Assembly (NCBI RefSeq): GCF_023973825.1
Contig: NC_090124.1
Coordinates: 2,039,501-2,103,500 of the forward strand
Length of the DNA stretch: 64,000 nt
Source of the DNA: Plasmodium brasilianum
Taxonomy: Eukaryota; Apicomplexa; Aconoidasida; Haemosporida; Plasmodiidae
Reading direction: 5' to 3'
The notes beneath the pieces are model-generated. The model saw only the letters and a list, made by a program, of their open reading frames with translations, had not been told where the DNA came from and did not search any database. The first letter of the stretch is position 1; every line of letters begins with the position of its first letter. Position numbers and translations under genes: made by a program. This document shows positions 47,974-59,574 of this stretch, piece by piece.

Positions 47974-50900
47974 ATGAATGTGAACAGTTCTGGTAATAAT
48001 GATAATAACAACGAACAAAATAATGACGTTTTATGGGAATCGTTGTATAACGATTTTAACGAAATAACAAACACGAATAAAAAGCACTTTAACTATATTG
48101 AAAACAGTTTGTACAACTTTTGCAAAGGAGTCAGCTCATCGGAAAATTTAAGCTACGATGTAAAAAGTAGATCAAAAAGTGTATTCTTAAGTGATAAAAA
48201 AAAAGGGTACTACTACAACATGAGTAGTACAGGAGATAACGACACAGGGAGTAGTAGAAATAATATAAGTAACATCAAGAACAATAACAGTGACGTTATG
48301 GATGGTTGGAGTTCTTCGAACGGGGAATTATTACTGAACAGAAATCAGCACAAGGAAGGGGATTATATTTTTAGTAGAAATAACAGTAATTATAGCAGTA
48401 ATAGTAATCCCAATAGTAATCCCAATAGTCATCATAATAGTCATCATAATATATATCGTAATGGTAGTAACAACATTGTTAATAAGAGGAGCACGAACCT
48501 AATGATGTTACACGATGATAGTAACACCGACTACTCCAAATTGCCTTATCATCAACACAGTTATAAAATCGATGATTTCGAAATAGAATATTTTAAAAAC
48601 AATTATTTTAATGTCGATAGTGAATATTTAAAAAATGAAACATATATTAGTTGTAATGATATTATGAACAGTGACAAAACAAGAAATTCTGATAGCTTTA
48701 ACCAAACATCTTTTCAGTTAAATCATATGTCGAAAATGTCGAATACTAATATCTATAATTTTGATGAAAAAAATAATGCAAGCAGTAGTAGCGAGTTGAG
48801 AGAAGGAAAAAAGAATGTGTTTAATCTAAGCAAATATAAAAACGGTATTGGCCATATCAATAGTGTTAGTAATGGTAGTGCCATTAACGGTATTAACGGA
48901 AGTGCTAATTTTGCCAACATTGTTAATGAGTATGAAAATGGTAGTAGCATTGACTTGACAAATTTCAGATCGCACAAAGAATATTTAAACAAAAGAGAGG
49001 ATCTTACATATTTAATGGGCAATAAAAAAATATATGATAATTTGAAGGAAAACGAAAAAAGAGGAAAGGATTTATTATCATTTAATGCGAACTATAATGT
49101 TGTTCATATTAATGATAACGTTAATGCGAGTGATAACATTATTAGTAATATTAATAATGGCACTTTCGATAACATTAGTTGTAGGGAAAAGAACAGCATT
49201 TTGCATAACATGTACAAGTACAGAAATTTTACGGTAAAGTCGGTTGACAATCTCACGTACCCGAATTACAGTTATAATGGAAGTGATAAGAATGATGGAG
49301 ACCACATAAGTATGAACCACGTTGGTAATAACAACAACGAAATTAACATAGACAATAGTGATAATAAACGTTACAGCAGTTGCAACTCTCTGGAGAAATT
49401 GGACATGTTGCTGAAAAGTAAGTGTATTTACCTGAATAGTGCAGGCGAAACTGGTTCGATTTTTTCCAAAAAAAAGAAAAAGGAGAAGGAAAAAGGGAAG
49501 AAAAATGAGGAGAAAAATGAGGAGAAAAATGAGGAGAAAAACGAGGGGGGAAACGAGGAGGAAAACGAGAAGGAAAATGAGGAAGAAAACGAGGAGGAAA
49601 ACGAGAAGGAAAATGAGGAAGAAAACGAAAAAGTAAACAGAAGTTTTCATAATAATTACAGTAGTTGTTATAACAACTACGGTGGTAGTAGTAGTGAGAA
49701 TTTCAAAAAGTCCTTTTTAAGCTGTGATATTTACAAGATAGACTCGGTCATGTCTGATACGTTTAATAGGAACACAGAAATGGACAAAATTGAATCACCT
49801 GCATCGGAAAATATACAAGAGATTATTCATAACGAGTTAATAAATAGATCAAAGAGATTATCAGAAATGAGTAAAAAGTGCTTGAATGGCTACTCAGATA
49901 TAGACAATTATGATAATAGGACTACCGATTCGTACATAAAAAAAAAAATAGATAAGCATAATAGTTATATGAATCATGCAAAAGCTATCACAAGTATCAC
50001 TAGTAGTTACAATAACATAGATGAATATTTACACTACATAAAATGTTTAGATGGTGCTAAGGCTGTCAAGTCTATACCAGTGCACACACCAGTTCATGGA
50101 CCATTTTACCGTATCAATAATAATAGAAATCATATTAATGACAACAACGAATATAGTTATAGTAACGAAGAGGAAGAAGAAGAAGTGGAAAAACAGAATG
50201 CCTATTGTGCTTTTAATATAATGAAAGAAGAACAAATGAATAGTAGAATACACGAACAAAGAAAAGGAAAAAGCGGAATTGGAAAGGGCGATAAAACCAA
50301 AAGTTACAGCAACAACGAGAGAAGTGAGAAAAATAAGAAACATGACAAAAAGGAGGGTAATCAGAAAAAATATAATAATAGTAAAAATAAAAAAAGCGGA
50401 GGAAACGGAATGAGTGATGCTTATGATGTAGAAGCGGAAGACGTGGAAAACGTGGAAAGAGCGAGAGTAGCAAGTGAGGAAAATTGCAAAAGAGTCAGTA
50501 AGTTATTTGACGCTTATGATAAAGAGAAAATTCTGGAAGGAGCAAGCAGCATGAACAAAGGGTGTTTCGCTAATGGAGGCATTGGAAGTGTAGGTATAGA
50601 TAATGAGGATATTAGGGAAAAAAAAAAAATTAATAATAATAATAATCAAAAGGATTATAACACTGAGAGAAATTCTGGTTTGACAAAAGTAAAAAGAAAT
50701 GCGACGTTTCAAAATGATATTAATGATGAGAAGGGGCAGGAGCAGAAGCAGCAGAAAGCGGAGCACGATGAGGGAAATTGCAGTGGTGAAGATTCTGACT
50801 GCGGCAGTGATTTTAATTTGAATATTCTTTTCGGATACTGTGATACTCCAAAAAACGAAGGAGGTAGTAGTTGTAATAGTAGTAGTCAACATGGCAGTGT

Positions 50901-51906
50901 GAACGAGGGTGGTAACAGCAGTTTGACACATATCTACAAAAGCACGCGTTGTGCTCGAAGGAGCACATACAGTTATGAAATGAACAAGGAAGATGAAGAA
51001 GGACCTAACAGTATCATTGATTACAACTTAGATGATGTCGAAATGGAAAAAGGAAAAAATGGAAGAGAGAGGGCAAAAAATAAGAGCAGTAATGATAACA
51101 GTAATAGCGGCAATACCACTAGAAGAAACTATAACAGTATTGGAAACAACTGTGATAAGTCGAAGACGAACAGCGTTTTGCGTAAAATCATAATGCACCC
51201 ACATTATTCTGAAAAATATTGTTTGGAAAAAAAAGAAAATTTACCTTATGCTGAAGAAATGAAAATAAGTAATGGTCAGAAGAAAGCTTTGGAACAGTGT
51301 TATGATACCATTAACCATGCTCATGATGTGAAACGATTATATCGAGAAAAATATTTTTTACAAGATTTATGTGAAAAACGAAAAGTTATGATACAAAAAA
51401 GTAAAATCGAAAATACAAAATTAAATGTTGAGATAAAATCGCTATTAAGTTTCAATAATAATTTAAGTTATGCATTAAAAGAAAAAGAAGCAGAAATAAA
51501 AATTTTGAAGAAACAAAAGGAGGAATTAGAATTAAATTTAATGAATAGACTCAAAAAGAATAGTAGTAATAACAACCAATATTCCTTTTTAACCAATTTC
51601 ACAACTCATCAGCAAGAGCAGAAGAAAGATCAGAAGCAACTACAAAAGAAACAATATAATTATAGCAAAGAGGGAAAATTTTGTAGTAATGTTGATGAGG
51701 ATGATGATAGTCTTATCTCTAACAGGATGATGATATGTAATAAAAATTGCACGATCCTTAGTAATGTTAGTGATGATAGTAATAATAATACCTCGATAAT
51801 ACAAAGTTATGAAGAAAAAATACAGGAGCTTATAATTAAAGTTAAAATGTATCGGACACAAAACCGCGACTTGCAGGAGCAGTTGAAAATATTTATGAAC
51901 GGGTAA
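47974..51906 (+). CDS. Large Asn-rich protein with C-terminal coiled coil, unknown
   Basis: A single open exon of 1310 residues. The ATG at 47974 (AAAAATGAATG) is the first in frame. Most of the chain is Asn/Ser/Gly-rich and lacks recognised domains. Conserved-looking islands include DVLWESLYNDFNEITN (about 20-35) and residues about 190-230. A Lys/Glu/Asn tract lies at about 499-555. The best-ordered part is the end: residues about 1115-1195 (VKRLYREKYFLQDLCEKRK, EKEAEIKILKKQKEELEL) and 1276-1310 (SYEEKIQELIIKVKMYRTQN) are coiled coil. No signal peptide, membrane span or export motif is seen. It could be a structural or scaffold protein; function unknown. The codon before the stop forms GG|GTAAGG, a possible donor, so a further 3' exon is conceivable. 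Divergent from the SR gene, convergent with the elongase. Confidence 0.85.
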   Translation: MNVNSSGNNDNNNEQNNDVLWESLYNDFNEITNTNKKHFNYIENSLYNFCKGVSSSENLSYDVKSRSKSVFLSDKKKGYYYNMSSTGDNDTGSSRNNISNIKNNNSDVMDGWSSSNGELLLNRNQHKEGDYIFSRNNSNYSSNSNPNSNPNSHHNSHHNIYRNGSNNIVNKRSTNLMMLHDDSNTDYSKLPYHQHSYKIDDFEIEYFKNNYFNVDSEYLKNETYISCNDIMNSDKTRNSDSFNQTSFQLNHMSKMSNTNIYNFDEKNNASSSSELREGKKNVFNLSKYKNGIGHINSVSNGSAINGINGSANFANIVNEYENGSSIDLTNFRSHKEYLNKREDLTYLMGNKKIYDNLKENEKRGKDLLSFNANYNVVHINDNVNASDNIISNINNGTFDNISCREKNSILHNMYKYRNFTVKSVDNLTYPNYSYNGSDKNDGDHISMNHVGNNNNEINIDNSDNKRYSSCNSLEKLDMLLKSKCIYLNSAGETGSIFSKKKKKEKEKGKKNEEKNEEKNEEKNEGGNEEENEKENEEENEEENEKENEEENEKVNRSFHNNYSSCYNNYGGSSSENFKKSFLSCDIYKIDSVMSDTFNRNTEMDKIESPASENIQEIIHNELINRSKRLSEMSKKCLNGYSDIDNYDNRTTDSYIKKKIDKHNSYMNHAKAITSITSSYNNIDEYLHYIKCLDGAKAVKSIPVHTPVHGPFYRINNNRNHINDNNEYSYSNEEEEEEVEKQNAYCAFNIMKEEQMNSRIHEQRKGKSGIGKGDKTKSYSNNERSEKNKKHDKKEGNQKKYNNSKNKKSGGNGMSDAYDVEAEDVENVERARVASEENCKRVSKLFDAYDKEKILEGASSMNKGCFANGGIGSVGIDNEDIREKKKINNNNNQKDYNTERNSGLTKVKRNATFQNDINDEKGQEQKQQKAEHDEGNCSGEDSDCGSDFNLNILFGYCDTPKNEGGSSCNSSSQHGSVNEGGNSSLTHIYKSTRCARRSTYSYEMNKEDEEGPNSIIDYNLDDVEMEKGKNGRERAKNKSSNDNSNSGNTTRRNYNSIGNNCDKSKTNSVLRKIIMHPHYSEKYCLEKKENLPYAEEMKISNGQKKALEQCYDTINHAHDVKRLYREKYFLQDLCEKRKVMIQKSKIENTKLNVEIKSLLSFNNNLSYALKEKEAEIKILKKQKEELELNLMNRLKKNSSNNNQYSFLTNFTTHQQEQKKDQKQLQKKQYNYSKEGKFCSNVDEDDDSLISNRMMICNKNCTILSNVSDDSNNNTSIIQSYEEKIQELIIKVKMYRTQNRDLQEQLKIFMNG
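49471..49640 (+). repeat. Lys/Glu/Asn coding repeat in the large unknown gene
   Basis: Tandem AAAAATGAGGAG and GAAAACGAGGAG units encode KNEE and ENEE repeats. It is an in-frame minisatellite similar in style to, but different in sequence from, the one in the EDC4 homologue. Confidence 0.8.
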
Positions 51907-52221
51907 GGCGAAAGGAGAGAGAGGAAGGAGGAGAAGTGGAAAAGGGACAGGACTCTACATATATTTTATGGTCGTTTTTTCGGCTGAAGAGCAAGAACAA
52001 GTAAATGGCATGATTTAAATAAAAATTATGAGGAAAAAGTGGAAGGAATAAGATGGGGAGGATAATACATATTAAATCGGAAAAGGAGAAAAAAATGAAG
52101 GAACAAGCAGCAATATTGAAGCGAAAAATGAGGAAAAAATAAGGGCTCGAAGAAAAGACCCCTTTCCGCTCGAAACCTGTGCATTCTGTTAGGTGCATAT
52201 TTATCACAACTTATCGATTGA

Positions 52222-52482
52222 GAGAACTAGAAGTAGTAGTAGTAGAACTAGAAGCAGTAGTAGTAGAACTAGAAGCAGTAGTAGTAGAACTAGAAGCAGT
52301 AGTAGTAGAACTAGAAGCAGTAGTAGTAGAACTAGAAGTAGTAGTAGTAGAACTAGAAGCAGTAGTAGTAGAACTAGAAGCAGTAGTAGTAGAACTAGAA
52401 GCAGTAGTAGTAGAACTAGAAGCAGTAGTAGTAGAACTAGAAGTAGTAGTAGTAGAACTAGAAGCAGTAGTAGTAGTAACAG
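52222..52482. repeat. 21-bp GAACTAGAAGCAGTAGTAGTA minisatellite
   Basis: About 12 nearly identical copies of a 21-base unit; the main variation is GCAGTAG versus GTAGTAG. Twenty-one is a multiple of three, so two plus frames and one minus frame stay open, reading RTRSSSS, VVVELEA and TTTASSS. Flanking sequence adds little, so it is treated as a non-coding minisatellite. Confidence 0.92.
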
Positions 52483-52623
52483 TATATTTATCCTTTTTAT
52501 TTATATTATGAATTTTTCCATTTCCGAATTTTTTATGTAATTTTATATGATTATATGTGACTGCATATTTATCAAAAAAAAAAATTTTTAATTTTATTTG
52601 CACATATAGTACATATGTGTCTG

Positions 52624-52659
<36 letters not shown>

Positions 52660-53524
52660 TTATTTATTTATTTGTTTGTTTATTTATTTTATTTTTCATT
52701 TCTTTTTAATATATAATAAATAACTGTTTTATTGTGTATGAGATTTTTAACTCAATTTTTTTAAAACATCATTTAACCGAAAAATTATATATAATAAAAA
52801 TAAATACGTATAAAACACAGAGTATATGTAATACAATATAATAAATATGAACACTCATATAAAAATAAGATTGGGTATAATGCAAAATAATAAGGATATA
52901 AATAGGCCCCCATCCCAGGCACTTACAGAATACATAAATACATACATATATGTGCATATATACTTTTTTACGGCATTACAAATTGCACTATGAGAAAATA
53001 TGTATTTATAGATATATATGTATATATAAACACTCTACCAGCAAAATAAACAAATTATATATAGAGTACGCGTTATAACATAAATTTTCTTTTTCTTTTT
53101 TTTTTTTTGGTATCTTAAAAAAATGAAAAATTCGTTAAAAATATACAATGTATACATAATATATATATATATATATGTACATACATACACACGTATATAT
53201 AATAATACATGTAACATTGTGTGTTCAAGCATATACTATGCTCTATGTGTACTATGTACTATACACTATGTACGTGTGTGTGTTTGTGCATGTACACTTA
53301 TGTTACATGCATAGTATATGTACATATAAATATATATAATTTTGAAACGAAGAATTTTGCAATTTATTTAAATTCCTTTTTTAACTATGTTTCTAAAATT
53401 AATTATTAATCACAAACACATATCTTTAATTATTACATAAATATATATACATATATATTATATTAGTTTTAATTGTATTTATAACTTGTGAAAAAATGAA
53501 GTGAAAATAAGAAAATTTAAGATA

Positions 53525-53692
53525 AAAAAAAAAAAATAAAATAAGAATATAAAATAAGAAAATAAAATACGAAAATAAAATAAAAAAATAAAATACGAAA
53601 ATAAAATAAAAAAATAAAATAAGAAAATAAAATAAGAAAATAAAATAAAAAAATAAAATATGAAAATAAAATAAAATAATAAAAAAAAAAAA
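53525..53692. repeat. AAAATAAAATA-type repeat in elongase 3' UTR
   Basis: Imperfect copies of AATAAAATAAGAAAATAAAA and AATACGAAAATAAAATAAAA abut the elongase stop (complement at 53693-53695). The Phe/Leu/Tyr minus-strand ORF over it is spurious. Confidence 0.8.
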
Positions 53693-54282
53693 TTAAGCGA
53701 CCTTCTTTTTTGGTCGGATATAAGCATTATACGCAAATTGCGCAAACAAAACTAATAAGGTGATGCTGTAGTAGAAACTCAAAGCCATTAATTTTCTTGG
53801 ATATAAGGAATTATATTTCAAATACAAAACGCTGGATGTTGGGATCATTATGCATATGAACTGTAAATGGAAAGGGGGGAAAAATAAATGTAGGGGGAGG
53901 GAAGTTACAAGGATTTGAAGGTAAAAGGCGGTATGAAAAAAAAAAAAAAAAAAAAAAGAGAAAAGAGAAAAGAGAAAAATTAAACAAACGAACAGAAAAC
54001 AGGTAAAATAAAAACAAATATACACAGATATGTTTGTAAGCATATGTGTACGTATATATATTTGTAAGCATATGTGTACGTATATATATTTGTAAGCATA
54101 TGTGTACGTATATATATTTGTAAGCATCATGTATACATACAACTATGCACGCTTTTTCTTTTTACTTGTATCATTTGAATATAGGTGACACACGCTTTAG
54201 CAAATACTGGTATACTAAATTTTAAGCTTGCAATGAAGTAGTAAAGGTACATAATGAAGTGTACAATAGAGCTGTTAAGGGT

Positions 54283-54331
<49 letters not shown>

Positions 54332-54736
54332 TAAAAATAAATATCATATATAAACGCGTGAATACGCATGTGAACAAACAAATGAATATGCAAACAAATC
54401 AGTGCTGCATTTTTTTTTTTTATTCCATAAGATATTCATGGGGAACACATCAAGAAAAAGCCCGTTCTTCTTTTGCATTCCACTATAAGGCTTTATTAAT
54501 ATCCTATGCTTCTTTTCCTTTTTCTCTTACTTGATGGTAATGACATAATATATATCCCCATCGTAACCAACACTTGTGTTAATCCACATAATTAGAAAGA
54601 CAGATATATGGTGATATATATGAAGGAAGGTAAATTGGTTCCATTTTCTTCTCAAAAAAATTAGTACGGTGTCCATAAAATCAAATAATTTATTTCTGAA
54701 GGGGAAATAGGAGAAATTACGAATATGCACATGTGC

Positions 54737-54778
<42 letters not shown>

Positions 54779-55562
54779 GTGAATGTGTGTGTGTGTTTAT
54801 ATGTATATACGTGTGATACTCTTACGGATATGCATAAATAACAAGCGCTGAATGCATAACTGTATATACGTATATGTGCGCAAGTGCGTATGTATGCGCA
54901 TGTTCATTTTTCCTTGGACTTACAAGTAAAACAACCAGCAACAAAAGGCAATATTTTTTTTGGAAAAATCTACGTAATTGTAAAAAACCGAAAACTTCCT
55001 TTTTCTCGCTTCATATATTGTCAACACAGTTATTACTAAACTTAATAAAATCTAAAAAAGGAAGGGGAGAAAATGGTGCATAGTATACATGTGCATACGT
55101 ATATCTGTACGCGTGTATGCATATGCGCTACGTAGTGGATATCTTCGTACGTGCAAATGGTTAGGCATATATGCTTTTACGCATAACATAAACGCCTAAA
55201 CATATTAACCACGTGCTTCCTGCACATATACATGCGTGTACTAAAAAACCTACTTGTATCAAGTTGTATACAGGCACCAATTTCTCTACTACACCATCCA
55301 AGCGAGTATGTTTATACTTAGAACTAGAAGAGCTTTTTATTTTTGATGAGCTTCTATCGTATTTTTGTTTTGTAACAAAATAAGCCTTATATACATATGC
55401 AAACACAATAAAAAGAACATATAATAAAAATGCTAAAAAAAAATGGGTAGGGTTCACGAGGAACCAGTTTTTAGTAACCCTCCTTCCATATTTCAAATTG
55501 GGATTGAAAAATTTTAAAATGTTTTCTCCAAAATTATTTATAAATAGTATATTCAGTGGCAT
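53693..55562 (-). CDS. ELO-family very-long-chain fatty acid elongase
   Basis: Minus-strand exons 55562-55254, 55051-54924, 54695-54531, 54271-54166 and 53860-53693 join in phase to 291 residues. The family signature is plain: KLFDFMDTVLIFLRRK followed by FLHIYHH, with the catalytic histidine box H171-x-x-H174-H175, and a later NSIVHFIMYLYYF segment. ELO enzymes are ER membrane condensing enzymes that add two carbons from malonyl-CoA to long-chain acyl-CoA. Several hydrophobic spans are visible, the first at about residues 38-62 after a cytosolic or luminal N-terminus. The C-terminus KKVA is a dilysine KKxx ER-retrieval signal, the class of signal read by COPI, whose alpha subunit is also in this window. 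Parasites of this genus have a few ELO paralogues; chain-length specificity cannot be told here. Divergent from RAD50. Confidence 0.93.
54031..54128. repeat. 28-bp repeat in elongase intron 4
   Basis: Three to four copies of TTTGTAAGCATATGTGTACG followed by TATATATA lie in the intron 53861-54165. On the minus strand they sit between donor and acceptor and do not disturb the splice sites. Confidence 0.85.
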
Positions 55563-55974
55563 TTTGGCGGGGATATAATTAAAAATGTATAGTGTATATA
55601 TGTAATTCTATTTTTTTGTATAAATAAATATATATGTATATATGGCACATAAATATATTTACATCAGATAAATATATTGCCTATAAGTATATTGCATAAA
55701 TATACTGAATAAATATATTGCATATATATACCTAATATATATACCGCATATGTATATACTGCATATATGTTATGCGCGATTTAAATTAAAAGAACGTAAA
55801 CTATTTATGAAATTAAATTGATTTATGTTGTTCACAAGGGGCAAAATTTCTAACTATGAAAAAACAAATAACTCCATAATTTTATATGAAACAACTATAC
55901 AAAAAAATTAAAAATTAAAAATGCACTAGCATTATATGTATATATTTATTTATAGTATGTATATATGTACGAAT

Positions 55975-56120
55975 TTATGTATGTACGAATTCATGAATGT
56001 ACGAATTTATGAATGTACGAATTTATGAATGTACGAATTTATGAATGTACGAATTTATGAATGTACGAATTTATGAATGTACGAATTTATGAATGTACGA
56101 ATTTATGAATGTACGAATTT
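55975..56120. repeat. 16-bp GTACGAATTTATGAAT array
   Basis: Nine or so copies of a 16-base unit, nearly perfect in the middle and decaying at both ends (ATATATGTACGAATTC, GTGCGAATATATAT). Confidence 0.9.
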
Positions 56121-56487
56121 ATATATGTGCGAATATATATAAGAATATATGTATATATAGTTTTATAAAAAACCACGTATATTTTTTTAAGAATGGGGCT
56201 AATGATATGTCGTAGCTGCTAACAAGTTCAATGGACCTAAAAACAAAATTTTACTACTCACATAATAACGTTTTACTATTCACATAAGGCAATATATTTA
56301 TATATATATACATATATATATATGTATATATATAGTACACAAAGGGTTATAAAAACTTTACACGCTTTTATAACTTGTAAATCTTCAAAACGTGAAAACA
56401 GGTTGGGGAGATTTGAGGTTTAATTAAAAAAAAAAATTTAAACATAAAAAAAAAAATGACATGTTATTTTACATAAGTTTTATGTGT

Positions 56488-56655
56488 TATAATGATAAAT
56501 GTAAGGATAAATAAAATGATAAATGTAAGGATAAATAAAATGATAAATGTAAGGATAAATAAAATGATAAATGTAAGGATAAATAAAATGATAAATGTAA
56601 GGATAAATAAAATGATAAATGTAAAGATAAAATGATAAATGTAGGGATAAAATAT
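56488..56655. repeat. 24-bp GATAAATGTAAGGATAAATA array
   Basis: Six full copies of a 24-base unit (GATAAATGTAAGGATAAATA plus AAAT), then two shortened copies. The multiple-of-three unit length gives an open minus frame of Phe/Ile/Leu/Thr only. Confidence 0.88.
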
Positions 56656-57261
56656 AATAATAAATGATCTAATAGTAAAATTAAAAAAAAAAAATTTCAA
56701 TCAATGAGAAAATTTTCTATAATGTAATAACGTGTAAAACAAAATTGTAATAAAAAAAAAAAAATTACTTTACAAATTTTTTTTTTTTTTTTTTATAAAT
56801 AATAGTAGTAAATAAATTTTAATTTGACATAATTTAATTTTAATTCAATGAAATTTATAAATTTTTTTACAAAATTGTTTGCTATAAATCGCATTAATTA
56901 CGTACATATTATGTGTATATATATATATATTATATATATATAACATTAAAATAGGTATATTATACATATATATATATATATATCTATATAATTATGTATA
57001 TAATGTTATGTGTATAATTATGTGCATATATAAATTGTGGTATATTATTCCGTTACTTAATCTTTTGTGAAATATTTTACTTTTTTCCCCTTCTTTTTTT
57101 ACACCCTTGTTTTTTTCACTCCGTAAGTTTTACTCAGATCTTTTACTCCTTTTTTTTTGCCTCCAATTTTTTAGCGCATTTTTCTTTTTTAATTGTACAC
57201 GTACGTAAATTAAACTGACTTGTGTTTAAATGACAATATATAAAAAAAAAAAAAAAATAGT

Positions 57262-57416
57262 AATATTTACAAAAATGGGAATATTGTAAAAATGGGAATA
57301 TTGTAAAAATGGGAATATTGCAAAAATTGAATAAATTGTAAAAATGGGAATATTGCAAAAATTGAATAAATTGTAAAAATGGGAATATTGCAAAAATTGA
57401 ATAAATTGTAAAAAAT
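57262..57416. repeat. AAAATGGGAATATTG / AAAATTGAATAAATTG array
   Basis: Two alternating short units form a higher-order repeat of about 35 bases, repeated three times, after three copies of AAAAATGGGAATATTGTA alone. Confidence 0.82.
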
Positions 57417-57531
57417 GAAAAAAAATTAAAAATTTTTTTTTTTCAAAATTGTTAAAGCAAATAATAATTAAAAAAAAAATAAATGTAAGAGGAAAAGAAA
57501 CAGGAGCCTTCGAAAATTATATTATCAACAT

Positions 57532-57618
57532 ATGGTTTTTCCGGATATGGTAAATCTTAAAGGGTTCATTAGATTTATTAGTGCTTTTTCCACCAGTAAG
57601 AGAATTAAAAGAAAATAG
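57532..57618 (+). CDS. Candidate short ORF, possibly spliced, unknown
   Basis: An ATG frame of 28 codons (MVFPDMVNLKGFIRF...) in otherwise repeat-rich DNA. A strong donor GTAAGA at 57596 inside it could splice in phase to an acceptor TTTCAG at 58034, adding ILCLNGTHFFK before another GTATAT donor at 58067. Downstream exons cannot be fixed: a GAAGTG exon would stop at once, and one beginning GCTTACCAG near 58370 would stay open. The peptide is hydrophobic and might be a signal or membrane segment. It may also be chance. Confidence 0.18.
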   Translation: MVFPDMVNLKGFIRFISAFSTSKRIKRK

Positions 57619-57629
57619 TTACATATATG

Positions 57630-57669
<40 letters not shown>

Positions 57670-57964
57670 GGTATATATATTTTCCGTTGATTTATTACAC
57701 CAATTTAAAAAATTTGATAAAAGGCTTGCGCACCCCCATCTATTATTTATTTTACCTTGACATAAGTAGTTACTGTTAAGATTTGCACTATTGTTCTAGT
57801 TGTGTACGTAGTTCTATATATATATATATAATATACACCAACTCCCCTTGCTAGCGCCATATGGGAAAATAAGCTAGCGGATCATCGCGCCAATATATAT
57901 GTAAAAATTGAATATAACAGCATTACATATAAGAAAGGAGTATAAATTTTTAAGGTCAACACTT

Positions 57965-58006
<42 letters not shown>

Positions 58007-58604
58007 ATGGAACGCGTTGTTACACTGCTTTCAGTTTTGTGCTTGAACGGGACTCATTTTTTTAAGGTATATATTTATGCATCTATATAATGAGGTATAA
58101 ATTTTATTTAATCCCCACCTTATTACTTATAACCCAGGAAGTGTGTGTATAAGTATATTTAAATATTGACTGAGAAAAAGTAATTTTTATTAAAACCAGT
58201 AAAGGTCGTGCGGGAAAAAAAATAAACAACCTACAATTGGGTTGTCGAGGTTATATGAATATAAAAGAACAAAAAATATATATGTAATGTGAAAAAATCA
58301 ACGTTTACTTTAAACAATATATATATATATATATATATAATTAATTTAAATGTTATAATTTACACTGAGGCTTACCAGTTTCCTTTTTTGCAAAAATTAT
58401 ATGTATATATTTACACATGTACGAACATATATATATATACCCACACAAGTATAACCCAGTCGAGATTTTTTTTTTGATGATATAGCTTTATAAGTAGGAA
58501 CTTTGAATACCCCTTTTGTTCATGCATTTATTTATTAGTTTATTTGTTCCCTCTTTACCATTACAAATAATAAAGCTATAAAAAATAACATATATAATTT
58601 AAAA

Positions 58605-58808
58605 AGTAAATGAATAATAAATGGATAATGAATGAATGATAAACGAATAATAAATGAATGATAAACGAATAATAAATGAATGATAAATGAATGATAAACG
58701 AATAATAAATGAATGATAAACGAATAATAAATGAATGATAAACGAATAATAAATGAATGATAAATGAATGATAAACGAATGATAAACGAATAATAAACGA
58801 ATAATAAG
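58605..58808. repeat. AATGAATGATAAACGAATAAT array
   Basis: About nine imperfect copies of a 22-base unit (AATGAATGATAAACGAATAATA) with 8-base internal periodicity. The minus frames encode only Tyr/His/Ser/Phe/Ile and are spurious. Confidence 0.88.
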
Positions 58809-59297
58809 GCAAGGAAAATTATTGCCGGACATATATATGTTAATATGTAAGATGTTCCCCCATAATTGTACGTTTCCAGCTTTAGTTAATACATCTTCGG
58901 AATAGTGCTACATTTCGTTATGGTTCTGTTCATAAAATATAAAATGATTTATGGTATAAATAAATACTTCCCCTCTCTAAGTCTTCTTTTGTTCAAAGAG
59001 GGATATTCGCATTTATTAATGCTTAAATAAAAAGGGGAAAAAAAGGGAAAAAAAAAAAATTATAAAAATGAAGAAGATTATAAGTTTGCCTTGTTGTATC
59101 CTGAAGATGGGGCTACAAGTGTCTGCTTTTAAAAAAATTTTTTTTTTTTCCCTTGCATAAATTTTTTAGCTTTAATATTCCTTTTAGTTTGAATTATTCT
59201 CATATAAGACCTTTGCTACATTTTAAGTTCCTTTTTATTGAAGTTATGTGTTCTTAGCATCAGTATGTAAACGCATATGCGTATGTGTTTATACTTA

Positions 59298-59337
<40 letters not shown>

Positions 59338-59574
59338 CATATACCCCCTATTAGAACTATATTTAGCCCTGTGGTGTGTACATATGAGAAGAGATATACA
59401 TTGTGCATACACCTATGTCCATACCTGCTTACTTTGTTTACTTCTTACCGACTAATTTGTTGTATGTAAAAAAAATAATTTTGAATATATAAATTTTCTG
59501 GTACTACGGGTAATATAACTTTGCATTCTTTGCGGTTAACACATTTAATGATATAAAAAAAAAAATTATAAAAA

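Larger units (their letters stand above)
51907..53692. other. Convergent intergenic region, large unknown gene / elongase
   Basis: A 1.8 kb convergent gap with an AG-rich stretch at 51907-52150, the 21-bp array at 52222-52482, (TA)n at 52626-52654 and 53160-53177, and an AAAATAAAATA repeat (53525-53690) that reaches the elongase stop codon. No gene seen apart from repeat-derived ORFs. Confidence 0.65.

Noticed and set aside
55975..56655. CRISPR-like direct repeats
   Set aside because: Repeats are head-to-tail without unique spacers, and this is a eukaryotic nuclear genome.
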